Of a stretch of DNA of 27,877 nt, positions 1 to 7,145 are shown piece by piece. Positions within the stretch are counted from its first letter, which is position 1. Each line of letters opens with the position of its first letter. The notes under the pieces are model-generated. The model was not told the DNA's origin, ran no database searches, and was given only the letters and a program-made list of their open reading frames with translations. The stretch is from Helicobacter sp. GTDB lineage: Bacteria; Campylobacterota; Campylobacteria; Campylobacterales; Helicobacteraceae. The position numbers and the translations under genes are program-made. The stretch is from the NCBI GenBank assembly GCA_022766795.1, contig JALEPE010000094.1:1-27877 (forward strand), read 5' to 3'.

Positions 1-220
1 GCCTTCTATTGCTGCAAATGCAATTTTCTTGCTCAAAGAAACTTCGGTTGTTAGCGCGATTGCCCTTGCAGATGTGCTGTATGTAACTAAGGATTTAATC
101 GGTAGTTATTATAAGACAAGTGAAACTTTGTTGCTGCTTGTGCTTTGTTATTTAGTGGTGCTTTTGCCTTTGTCCATTCTGTTTTCGCTTTTGGAACGGC
201 ATTATAAGAAGTTTGTGTGA
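1..220 (+). CDS. Amino-acid ABC transporter permease, C-terminal fragment (5' end outside window)
   Basis: The open frame runs from base 2 to a TGA at 218-220 and has no real start inside the window. The TTG at 29 is an internal Leu codon, since the frame reads on upstream as PSIAANAIFLLKETS. This matches the end of His/Gln/Glu-type permeases: the conserved stretch after the EAA loop (LLKETSVVSAIALADV), then a last hydrophobic segment (LLLLVLCYLVVLLPLSILF) and a short basic tail. The protein would sit in the inner membrane and form the channel with a second permease. That partner gene (3526-4179) and the ATPase gene (4190-4933) lie downstream on the same strand, but a restriction cassette starting 12 bases after this stop separates them. 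The family is clear; the substrate is not known. Confidence 0.85.
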   Translation, partial: PSIAANAIFLLKETSVVSAIALADVLYVTKDLIGSYYKTSETLLLLVLCYLVVLLPLSILFSLLERHYKKFV

Positions 221-232
221 GGGCATAAAATT

Positions 233-1918
233 ATGGGAACAAGTGGAAATCGAAACGGCTACAAGGCATTTTCTATTAATACAACGGTGCGGAATCCGCA
301 AAGAAATATTGAATTTTTGCGGTATTTTAGGAAATTCAATGGTTTTGTTTTTGACGAAAAAATAAAAAATTTGTATTTTGTAGAGCTTGTAAAAAATGGG
401 GTTTATACCTTTCGCAATCTTTCACCTATCATAAAAGAAAAATTATTAAATGATATTGAATTAAGTGAAATTGAAATTAAAGAATTGTTAGAAAAGAATC
501 CACAAAAGACAGGTTTTGCTGGTCGTGTAATGACACAACTTCGCGCCTTAAAAGACCAAAATTTATTGTGTTTTAGCGGAAAGGAAACCAAACCAAAAAT
601 AGAACTCACACAACTTGCTTTGGATTTATTAGACAATAGATTAAATATTGCAGATACTTATTCTAAGATTCTTGTAGGACTTCACGCAAAGAATCCTACG
701 CGAACAAGCACTTTTAATCAATCTCGCCCTTTTTTAAACTTTATCTTTGTAATGGATTTGTTAAGGCGAAGTGCGAAACAGCAAAAGAAAGAATTTAAGG
801 GAATTTTAAAACAAGAATTTAAGGTTTTTGTGTTAGGAATGAAAGATTGCAATTATAAAGATTGCGCAAAACAAATTTTGCTTTATAGGAATCAATTTGG
901 CAAAGTAGAAAATAAAGAATATTTACAAAATTATCTTTTTAAAGAGTTAAATCTTTTGCCATTAAAATATGAATCTTTAAATGATTATGCCGATGAGGTA
1001 TTTAGAAAATTCAAGATGAGTAATCTTGTCATTGAGCGTGGAGTTTTTAAAAATATTTATTATGATTTTTCGCAATTTAATTATGCAAAAATAGAAACTT
1101 TATTAAAGAAATACAGAAATTATCAATTTAAAACTTTTGTTTCGCAAGAGGAGTATAATAATTTTATTTATAATATAGATTTGCCTTGGATAAATGATAA
1201 TAACATTAAAGAAAAAGTCATTCAACAAAAGGCTAAAAATTTAAATGCAAATTTAAAGGAATTAGAGAATCTAAATTTAAATGATTTAGAAGCAGAATTA
1301 GATAGAAAGTTTTACTCTAAGATTTTAAATAGCGTAGTAGAGAAATGTGAATTTTCTATGTTGTTAAATGAGTTAAAAATTCTAGCAAATTTAAGCAATG
1401 AGAAATCAAAATATGATGATTTGCCAGAGCCTTTAAGGTTGGAATATATTTTAGTCTTAATTATGGCTAAAAAGTTCGGAAATTATAAAATGCAATCAAA
1501 TTTAATTTATGATGAAAATGGGATTCCACTTTCTTTTGCGCCAGCGGGGAAAATAGATTTAGAATTTGAAAATTTTATCACAGAAGCCACAATGATAAGA
1601 AATCGCAATCAACAATTAAATAGCGAAACAACAAGTATTGCAAGACATATGCAACAAAAAGAACAGCAAGAAAACACAAAACTTCGCACAATGTTAATTG
1701 CCCCACTAATCCACTTTGATGTGGCTTTGTTTTTTAAATTTTGTGCTAAAGAATTTAAAAGCAAAATTGCCCCCTTAAGCATAGCGCATTTTATAGTTTT
1801 GATTGAAAGATCAACAGATTTAGAGGACTTTAAAAGTAAATTTGATGATTTTGTGAAAAACCTATTAAATTGTAAAACACAAGACTATATAGAAAACATT
1901 AATCGATACAGGGGTTAG
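233..1918 (+). CDS. AlwI-family type II (probably type IIS) restriction endonuclease
   Basis: This 561-residue protein resembles the AlwI/PleI/BspD6I family, enzymes that cut at a distance from short asymmetric sites. The N-terminus has the family-like SINTTVRNPQR stretch followed by FLRYF. The C-terminal third holds acidic residues fitting a PD-(D/E)xK-type site: LRLEY, GKIDLEF, ITEATM, then SETTSIARH with Glu and His seven residues apart, as I recall for the BspD6I nickase. The start is ATG 233 with GAGGG at 219-223, overlapping the upstream permease stop; the first ~10 residues lie before the recognisable domain. Two methylase genes follow directly, as expected for an asymmetric site needing both strands modified. 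The gene is strikingly AT-rich (line 1081-1140 has about 10 G/C in 60) compared with the transporter genes around it, which suggests horizontal gain. Specificity cannot be read from sequence. Confidence 0.8.
   Translation: MGTSGNRNGYKAFSINTTVRNPQRNIEFLRYFRKFNGFVFDEKIKNLYFVELVKNGVYTFRNLSPIIKEKLLNDIELSEIEIKELLEKNPQKTGFAGRVMTQLRALKDQNLLCFSGKETKPKIELTQLALDLLDNRLNIADTYSKILVGLHAKNPTRTSTFNQSRPFLNFIFVMDLLRRSAKQQKKEFKGILKQEFKVFVLGMKDCNYKDCAKQILLYRNQFGKVENKEYLQNYLFKELNLLPLKYESLNDYADEVFRKFKMSNLVIERGVFKNIYYDFSQFNYAKIETLLKKYRNYQFKTFVSQEEYNNFIYNIDLPWINDNNIKEKVIQQKAKNLNANLKELENLNLNDLEAELDRKFYSKILNSVVEKCEFSMLLNELKILANLSNEKSKYDDLPEPLRLEYILVLIMAKKFGNYKMQSNLIYDENGIPLSFAPAGKIDLEFENFITEATMIRNRNQQLNSETTSIARHMQQKEQQENTKLRTMLIAPLIHFDVALFFKFCAKEFKSKIAPLSIAHFIVLIERSTDLEDFKSKFDDFVKNLLNCKTQDYIENINRYRG
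234..240 (+). repeat. Left copy of 7-base direct repeat TGGGAAC bordering the restriction cassette
   Basis: TGGGAAC occurs here, overlapping the endonuclease ATG, and again at 3513-3519 just upstream of the second permease. Joining the two copies would leave a normal ~30-base spacer between the permease genes. It may be a target duplication, but seven bases is short and chance is possible. Confidence 0.35.
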
Positions 1919-1920
1919 GT

Positions 1921-2625
1921 GTGGATTATATTTTTAAAAATTGTGATTATAAAGTTTTGTTAGAGGATTTAAAAAATAACAAAATAAATGTGGATTGCAT
2001 TTTGACAGACCCGCCTTATTGTATTTCTCGCTCTCATCAGCTTGGCTTTTCGAATATGGGACGTGCTGGAATGGATTATGGACAATGGGATTATGACTTT
2101 AATCAAACAGAATGGATACAAGATTGTGTGCCACTGCTTAAAAAGGGTGGCTCTATTATTATTTTTAATGATTGGAAAAATTTATCTTTTGTAGTGCAAG
2201 AACTTGAGCGTTGTGGTTGTGTAATTAAGGATTTGTTGCGCCGGGAAAAAGCAAATCCAATGCCACGAAATGTGGAATCTCGCTATGTGATTGATTTTGA
2301 ATGTGCTGTTTGGGCGGTTAAAGGAAAGGGCAAATGGATTTTTAATAAGCCCAAAAATGTGCCATATTTAAAGGCTGTGTTTAAAAGCGGCATTGTGCCG
2401 GGTGGCAAAAATAGGCTACATCCCACACAAAAGCATTTGGGGGTATTAGAGGAAATTATCAAAATCCACACAAATAAGGATAACACAATCTTTGACCCCT
2501 TTAGTGGCTCGGCTACAACAGGTTTAGCTGCTTTGAAATTGGGGCGAAAATTTATCGGTTGCGAGGTTGATGAAAATTATTTTTCAAAAGCACAAAAGAG
2601 ATTAAATGATTATTTCACCTCTTAA
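1921..2625 (+). CDS. Beta-class site-specific DNA methyltransferase (N6-adenine type)
   Basis: This 234-residue methylase has the catalytic motif first and the AdoMet motif last, which is the beta class. TDPPY lies at residues 29-33 and DPFSGSATTG starts near residue 192, followed by GRKFIGCEVDENYF. DPPY is typical of adenine-N6 methylation. HPTQK precedes the AdoMet motif, as is common in this class. The start is GTG 1921, two bases after the endonuclease stop, with AGGGG at 1910-1914. Its last 20 bases overlap the next methylase gene, so the two are probably translationally coupled. The pairing of a beta-class with a Dam-type methylase resembles DpnA/DpnM of the DpnII system, although the nuclease here belongs to another family. 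Its job would be to protect one strand of the endonuclease site. Confidence 0.85.
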   Translation: MDYIFKNCDYKVLLEDLKNNKINVDCILTDPPYCISRSHQLGFSNMGRAGMDYGQWDYDFNQTEWIQDCVPLLKKGGSIIIFNDWKNLSFVVQELERCGCVIKDLLRREKANPMPRNVESRYVIDFECAVWAVKGKGKWIFNKPKNVPYLKAVFKSGIVPGGKNRLHPTQKHLGVLEEIIKIHTNKDNTIFDPFSGSATTGLAALKLGRKFIGCEVDENYFSKAQKRLNDYFTS

Positions 2626-3475
2626 TTATCCCGGCAATAAGGCTAGAATCTTAAAATCTTTATTTGAGTATTTACCTCAAAATTGTGAAACTTTTGTGGA
2701 TGTTTTTTGTGGAAGTGGGATTGTGGGACTAAATTCAGGGGCTAAAAAAATCATTTTAAACGACAAGCAAGAAGCAATTATCGGGCTTCTTAAATTTCTA
2801 AGGTCTAAAAATGTGGAATCTTTGCTAAAAGAGATTCAACAAATTATTATAAAATACGGCTTAAGTGATAGCAAAGCTAAACCAAAGGGCTTTTATAAAA
2901 TCGTTAAAAACGAGGGCTTATCACGACATAATAAACAAGGTTTTTTGGAGCTTCGGGATAATTATAATACCAATAAAAGCTCACTTTTACTCTTTGTGTT
3001 GATTATTTTTGGCTTTAATCATTATTTGCGATTCAACTCTAATGGTGCATTTAATGTGCCTGTTGGCAAAATGGATTTTGCAGAATCGCTGGAGCGTAAA
3101 ACAAGGGAGTTTGTAGAGTGTTTAAGCAAATTAAATGTAGAGTTTAGTAATTTAGATTTTAGAAATGAAACACTTTATAGCCAAAATGGATTTTTTTATT
3201 TTGACCCACCTTATTTAATTACAAACGCACCCTATAACGCTGCTTGGAAAGAGCAAGATGAGCTAGATTTATTAGAAATTTTGGATTTTTTAAATGCGCA
3301 AGGTAAAAAATTTGCTCTCTCAAATGTGTTTATTTCAAATGGCAAAGAAAATCATTTGCTAAAGAAATGGGCAAAAAAATATAGAATCGTGGCAATACAA
3401 AGAGCCTATACAAACGCAAATTACAGGCGCAAAAATTTGAGTGCAGCCAAAGAAGTTTTAATCATAAACTATTAA
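2606..3475 (+). CDS. Alpha-class (Dam/D12-type) N6-adenine DNA methyltransferase
   Basis: This 289-residue protein carries the full D12-class order: NYPGNKARIL at residues 7-16 (motif X), FVDVFCGSG at 30-38 (AdoMet-binding motif I) and FDPPY with its Asp at about residue 200 (catalytic motif IV). The C-terminal region with SNVF and YRIVAIQRAYTNANYR is typical of Dam relatives. It starts inside the 3' end of the beta-class methylase gene (20-base overlap), so both should be made from one transcript with the endonuclease. It probably methylates the second strand of the site. A run of seven T at 3191-3197 lies just before the catalytic motif. The gene ends 50 bases before the second transporter permease. 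Confidence 0.87.
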   Translation: MIISPLNYPGNKARILKSLFEYLPQNCETFVDVFCGSGIVGLNSGAKKIILNDKQEAIIGLLKFLRSKNVESLLKEIQQIIIKYGLSDSKAKPKGFYKIVKNEGLSRHNKQGFLELRDNYNTNKSSLLLFVLIIFGFNHYLRFNSNGAFNVPVGKMDFAESLERKTREFVECLSKLNVEFSNLDFRNETLYSQNGFFYFDPPYLITNAPYNAAWKEQDELDLLEILDFLNAQGKKFALSNVFISNGKENHLLKKWAKKYRIVAIQRAYTNANYRRKNLSAAKEVLIINY

Positions 3476-3512
3476 AAGGCAAAATTCGCTAATATACGCC
3501 ACAAAAACACAT

Positions 3513-3519
3513 TGGGAAC
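3513..3519 (+). repeat. Right copy of TGGGAAC, also the likely ribosome binding region of the second permease
   Basis: This is the second copy of the repeat seen at 234-240. GGGAA lies about seven bases before the permease ATG at 3526, and no better Shine-Dalgarno sequence is present. The sequence therefore looks like native transporter spacer, and the left copy would be the duplicate. Confidence 0.35.
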
Positions 3520-3525
3520 TTTTTA

Positions 3526-4179
3526 ATGGAATTACTCTTTTTACCGCAAAATATTTTAAGAATCGCGCAAGGTGTTCTAGTAACACTTCAAATCGCGCTC
3601 ATTGCGATTCTGTTTTCTTGCGTTTTTGGCTTTATTTTAGGATATTTGATGACTTTGCAGTCTAAGGTTTTACGCGGTATTTGCCGATTGTATTTAGAAT
3701 CTATCCGCATTATTCCGATTTTAGCTTGGTTGTTTATCGTTTATTTTGGCTTTTCTAGTTTTTTGAACCTAAGCGGAATCGCCGCGTGTATTTTGGTATT
3801 TAGCCTGTGGGGAATCGCAGAAATGGGGGATTTAGTGCGCGGAGCAATCTCAAGTTTGCCTCCACACCAAAGCGAGAGCGCGAGGGCGTTAGGTTTAAGC
3901 GAATTTGCAGTGCAGTATTATATTATCTTTCCGCAAGGTTTTAAGCGGCTTTTGCCAAGCCTAGTCAATCTCTTTACAAGAATGATAAAAACAACCTCTC
4001 TAGCGGCACTCATTGGAGTGAGCGATATGCTAAAAGTTGGACAGCAAATCATTGAAGTGAATCTCCTTGCTTATCCAACGGCTAGTTTTTGGGTGTATGG
4101 CGGAATCTTTATGGTATATTTTGCTTTGTGTTATCCTCTTTCGTTGTGGAGCAGAAGTTTAGAGAAAAAATTAATATAA
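3526..4179 (+). CDS. Amino-acid ABC transporter permease (His/Glu/Gln family)
   Basis: This 217-residue inner-membrane protein has about five hydrophobic segments and an N-terminal GVLVTLQIALIAILFS stretch typical of polar amino-acid permeases. The conserved EAA loop that docks on the ATPase reads SARALGLSEFAVQYYIIFPQ, followed by FTRMIKTTSLAALIGVSDML. It should pair with the permease truncated at the start of the window and with the ATPase 10 bases downstream. The gap before it holds the end of the restriction cassette, so its transcription now depends on readthrough across the cassette or on a promoter inside it. No convincing promoter is visible in the 50 bases upstream. Substrate class (glutamine, glutamate, arginine or similar) is not determinable here. 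Confidence 0.88.
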   Translation: MELLFLPQNILRIAQGVLVTLQIALIAILFSCVFGFILGYLMTLQSKVLRGICRLYLESIRIIPILAWLFIVYFGFSSFLNLSGIAACILVFSLWGIAEMGDLVRGAISSLPPHQSESARALGLSEFAVQYYIIFPQGFKRLLPSLVNLFTRMIKTTSLAALIGVSDMLKVGQQIIEVNLLAYPTASFWVYGGIFMVYFALCYPLSLWSRSLEKKLI

Positions 4180-4189
4180 GGTTAAGGCG

Positions 4190-4933
4190 ATGAATCCTGT
4201 TCTTTTAAGATTAGAAAATATCACAAAAAAATATGGGGACAATTTGGTGCTAGATTCTGTGAGTTTAGAGGTTACAAAGGGCGAGGTTTGCGCAATTTTG
4301 GGACCAAGCGGTTGCGGCAAAAGCACCTTTTTGCGTTGCATTAATGGGCTAGAATCCATACAAGGGGGCAAAATTTTTTTCAAGGACACGCAAATTAGTG
4401 GCGAGGGCGCGAAAGTGCAATGGAAAAAAGTGCGTCAAAAAATCGGTATGGTATTCCAAAATTATGAGCTTTTTCCGCATTTGAGTGTGTTAGAAAACAT
4501 CATCTTAGCACCAATGAAAGTGGAGAATCGCAAAAGAGAGGAGGCAATTACAGAGGCTTTAAGCCTCTTGCGCCGCGTAGGTTTGGAACAAAAAAAGGAC
4601 GCATATCCCAAAAGCTTAAGCGGAGGGCAAAAACAACGCGTTGCCATTGTGCGCTCACTTTGTATGAATCCAGAGATTATGCTTTTTGATGAGGTTACCG
4701 CTTCGCTTGACCCTGAAATGGTAAAAGAAGTGTTAGATGTGATTAAAGAGTTAGCAGTAGCAGGAATGACAATGTTGCTTGTAACGCACGAGATGAAGTT
4801 TGCTCAAAATGTCGCCGATAGAATCGTGTTTTTTGATAATGGAAAAATAGCAGAGATTGCAACGCCACAGGAATTTTTTAGTAATCCCAAAAGTGAGCGC
4901 GCAAAGAAATTTTTAAATATTTTTGAATTTTAA
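4190..4933 (+). CDS. Amino-acid ABC transporter ATP-binding protein (GlnQ type)
   Basis: This 247-residue ATPase drives the transporter from the cytoplasmic face. It has Walker A GPSGCGKST at about residues 38-46, the Q loop in VFQNYELFPH, signature LSGGQKQR, Walker B MLFDEVTASLDPE, and the switch His in LVTHEMKFA. The usual DEPTSALDPE is DEVTASLDPE here, which I recall as common in Campylobacterota relatives. Length is normal for the family. It lies 10 bases after the permease gene and ends the operon. Its TAA at 4931-4933 overlaps the stop of the convergent 55-residue ORF, and no hairpin terminator separates them. No periplasmic binding-protein gene is in the window; it is probably upstream. 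Confidence 0.92.
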   Translation: MNPVLLRLENITKKYGDNLVLDSVSLEVTKGEVCAILGPSGCGKSTFLRCINGLESIQGGKIFFKDTQISGEGAKVQWKKVRQKIGMVFQNYELFPHLSVLENIILAPMKVENRKREEAITEALSLLRRVGLEQKKDAYPKSLSGGQKQRVAIVRSLCMNPEIMLFDEVTASLDPEMVKEVLDVIKELAVAGMTMLLVTHEMKFAQNVADRIVFFDNGKIAEIATPQEFFSNPKSERAKKFLNIFEF

Positions 4934-5097
4934 AAGAATGAATAGCCTTCTTTGGAATTTATTCTTTGATTGGACTTTTGTTGAATCTCCTCTATATCCC
5001 TTAAAAGCGTTTTTCTCAACTTATCCATTTGGGAATATTCCGCCACCTTTAACCGCTTATTTTTAAACTTATTTTGCAATCTAAATTTGTTTTTCAT
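4930..5097 (-). CDS. Small basic hypothetical protein (55 aa), coupled to nadB
   Basis: I do not recognise this protein. The frame starts at ATG 5097-5095, which overlaps the nadB stop codon in an ATGA arrangement, and ends with TAA at 4932-4930. The product begins MKNKFRLQNKFKNKRLK and ends NSKEGYSFF. It is strongly basic at the N-terminus, probably helical in the middle (MDKLRKTLLRDIEEIQQ), and has no membrane segment or signal. The only support is the overlap start and an open frame covering the whole space to the convergent transporter ATPase gene. It could be a real small protein translated by reinitiation after nadB, or a chance frame. Confidence 0.5.
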   Translation of the reverse strand: MKNKFRLQNKFKNKRLKVAEYSQMDKLRKTLLRDIEEIQQKSNQRINSKEGYSFF

Positions 5098-6587
5098 ACT
5101 ACTCCTTCATCAGCAAGATAATGAGCGCCAATGGACGCATCACGTTTCAATGCGGATTCTATAATATTTTTAGCAGTTAGCAGGCGTAGCTTTAACAATC
5201 GCCCTACTCCGCTTTGCAACATCACTTCTACGCCGCCTAACGCTTCATTTAAGCCAGATTTTTTACGTGTAATGCCAACTTTATTCCACATTAAATGACG
5301 TAAAATCGCCTTAAGATTCTCATCTTGAGTATTTTGCAAAACTTCTGTATGCAACAAAAATTCCCGCTTTTTAACCTCTTGCTTTGCGCCATAACTTCCT
5401 AGAATATCCCTTGCGCTACGTCTTGAAAACACCAAACCCTCCAATAAAGAATTTGATGCTAAGCGATTAGCCCCATGCACTCCCGTGCAAGCACATTCAC
5501 CCACAGCATAGAGATTCTCCATTCCAATCACTTTGCCTATACGATCTGTCTCAATCCCACCCATACAATAATGGAATGCAGGCGATATAGGGATTCTATC
5601 TCTTGGCAACACATAGCCAAACGCGCTAAGATTCCGCGCAATATTTGGAAATCGCTCATAGAAAAATTCTTTAGAAAATGTATTTAAATCTAAATACACC
5701 TCCCGTTGTTCCTCTGGCGCATTTGCGTAATTTTGAGCTAATTTTTGCTTATAATCAAAAATACTTCTTGCTACCTTATCGCGTGAAGCAAGTTCTCCAC
5801 GCGGGTCATAATCAAACAAAAAACGATTCCCAAAATAATCCACAACTTGCGCTCCCTCTCCGCGCAATGCCTCACTTAGTAGCATTTTGCGTGCGTGTTG
5901 AGTTTTGACAAATACGGTTGGATGAAATTGCAACATCTCCATATCTTTAAGTCTTAAGCCATTTTCTAAAATCATTCCGTGTAATTCGCTAGAGATTGTA
6001 TAAGCATTCGTATGATACTCAAATAACGCCCCAACACCTCCGCTTGCTAAAACAATATGATTCGCATATAAATTATAATTACCGCGCTTTGTCAGCACAC
6101 TCACGCCATAGCAATGTCCATTCTCAATCAATAGTTCCGTTACGGTAGCATTTTTCCATAATGTATGAGAGACTTGCGCGATTAAATGCGAATGCAAAGC
6201 ACGTCCAGTAGAATCCCCACCCGCGTGGATAATACGTGAAGTGCTATGGGCGGCTTCTTTTGTGAAAAGTAAATTGCCTTGTGCGTCTTTATCAAAGGGA
6301 GTTTGACGCACAATTAAATCTTCTAACACCTCTAAACTCTCTTCGCTTAAAGTCTTTACCGCATCAACATCACACATTCCAGCACCTGCATCGAGTGTAT
6401 CTTTGATGTGTAATGCAATATCTTCAATATCTTTTGCAACTGCGATTCCACCTTGCGCATAGAAAGTATTACATTCCCAAGGCTGATCTTTGCAAAGGAT
6501 AAGAACCTTTAGATTCTTTGGCAAGTGCAAAGACGCATACAATCCAGCCACTCCCGCGCCCACAATAATCACATCAAAATGTAACAT
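5094..6587 (-). CDS. nadB: L-aspartate oxidase
   Basis: NadB oxidises L-aspartate to iminoaspartate with FAD, the first step of de novo NAD synthesis; quinolinate synthase NadA uses the product. The FAD-binding GAGVAG is at residues 10-15. Family motifs follow in order: FYAQGGIAVA, TSRIIHAGGDSTGRALH, MLQFHPTVF, LLSEALRGEGA, RGELASRDKVAR, YCMGGIETD and GECACTGVHGANRLASNSL. HPT, the active-site Arg region and the NRLASNSLLE signature separate it from fumarate reductase flavoproteins. At 497 residues it is somewhat shorter than the ~540 of E. coli, mainly at the C-terminus. The start is ATG 6587 with AGGGA about six bases upstream. nadA and nadC are not in the window. Confidence 0.93.
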   Translation of the reverse strand: MLHFDVIIVGAGVAGLYASLHLPKNLKVLILCKDQPWECNTFYAQGGIAVAKDIEDIALHIKDTLDAGAGMCDVDAVKTLSEESLEVLEDLIVRQTPFDKDAQGNLLFTKEAAHSTSRIIHAGGDSTGRALHSHLIAQVSHTLWKNATVTELLIENGHCYGVSVLTKRGNYNLYANHIVLASGGVGALFEYHTNAYTISSELHGMILENGLRLKDMEMLQFHPTVFVKTQHARKMLLSEALRGEGAQVVDYFGNRFLFDYDPRGELASRDKVARSIFDYKQKLAQNYANAPEEQREVYLDLNTFSKEFFYERFPNIARNLSAFGYVLPRDRIPISPAFHYCMGGIETDRIGKVIGMENLYAVGECACTGVHGANRLASNSLLEGLVFSRRSARDILGSYGAKQEVKKREFLLHTEVLQNTQDENLKAILRHLMWNKVGITRKKSGLNEALGGVEVMLQSGVGRLLKLRLLTAKNIIESALKRDASIGAHYLADEGVV

Positions 6588-6681
6588 TTTAATCCCTTAT
6601 AACTATGTGCGCAGATTTTTCTCTAAAGGGATCATCTTTAAACCCACAACCAGAACTCAACACGCCCATTAAAAGAATCTG

Positions 6682-6690
6682 TGCTATAAT
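6682..6690 (+). promoter_or_regulatory. Extended -10 promoter for the uvrC operon; predicted start at the ATG
   Basis: TG at 6682-6683, one spacer base and a perfect TATAAT at 6685-6690 form an extended -10 element. The usual start, seven bases after the hexamer, falls on the A of the ATG at 6697. No Shine-Dalgarno sequence lies between them. The mRNA may therefore be leaderless, which is known for some Helicobacter transcripts. Confidence 0.6.
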
Positions 6691-6696
6691 TAAAAA

Positions 6697-7143
6697 ATGA
6701 AACAAGTATCGGAAATTTTGACACATCTTTTAGAATCCCCTAATTTTGAAAAACTACGCAAAAGGCGAGAAGTGCTAGACTTTACACAAATGTTGCCTTT
6801 AAGTTTAAAAGGTGGAATTGCATTTAGCTACACAAAAGACAGCATTCTATTCTTTGTGCTTAAACACCCCGGCTTTAAGCAGGAATTCTACCATAAAATC
6901 CCACTAATTAAACAACTTTTAAAGGAATACCAGCAAAAAAAGCACGCACTTTTAGAAGTCCAAGACATAAGAACATTTGTCCAACACAATGTTTATCAAA
7001 AAGAAGTAAAATTCTTGCAAGAAAGCACGATTCCATTAACTTATGGAGAGTTAAGCAAGGGTGAATTTAAAAATCTAGCAACAGAACAGACTATTCACGC
7101 GCTTTTTGAGAACATTAGAAAAATCATTTTAAAGCATCAATAA
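6697..7143 (+). CDS. Conserved small protein upstream of uvrC, possibly DUF721/DciA-like
   Basis: This 148-residue cytoplasmic protein has no signal or membrane segment. The first ~80 residues show the layout I associate with DUF721 (DciA-like) domains: a helical start (SEILTHLLESP), a middle with LKGGIAFSYTKDSILFFVL where the family has a slot of the type 'dGvL.v.v.ss.w', then FKQEFYHKIPLIKQLLKEY in place of 'qeL....ll..lN'. DciA proteins help load the replicative helicase, but this match is by eye and weak. The second half is charged and helical. The gene is followed after two bases by uvrC, and I recall a similar small gene next to uvrC in H. pylori. Alternative: an unrelated family specific to Campylobacterota. 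Confidence 0.8.
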   Translation: MKQVSEILTHLLESPNFEKLRKRREVLDFTQMLPLSLKGGIAFSYTKDSILFFVLKHPGFKQEFYHKIPLIKQLLKEYQQKKHALLEVQDIRTFVQHNVYQKEVKFLQESTIPLTYGELSKGEFKNLATEQTIHALFENIRKIILKHQ

Positions 7144-7145
7144 TA

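Noticed and set aside
29..220. A complete 63-residue protein starting at TTG 29
   Set aside because: The frame is open to the window edge and reads as conserved permease sequence upstream of 29; it is a 5'-truncated gene.
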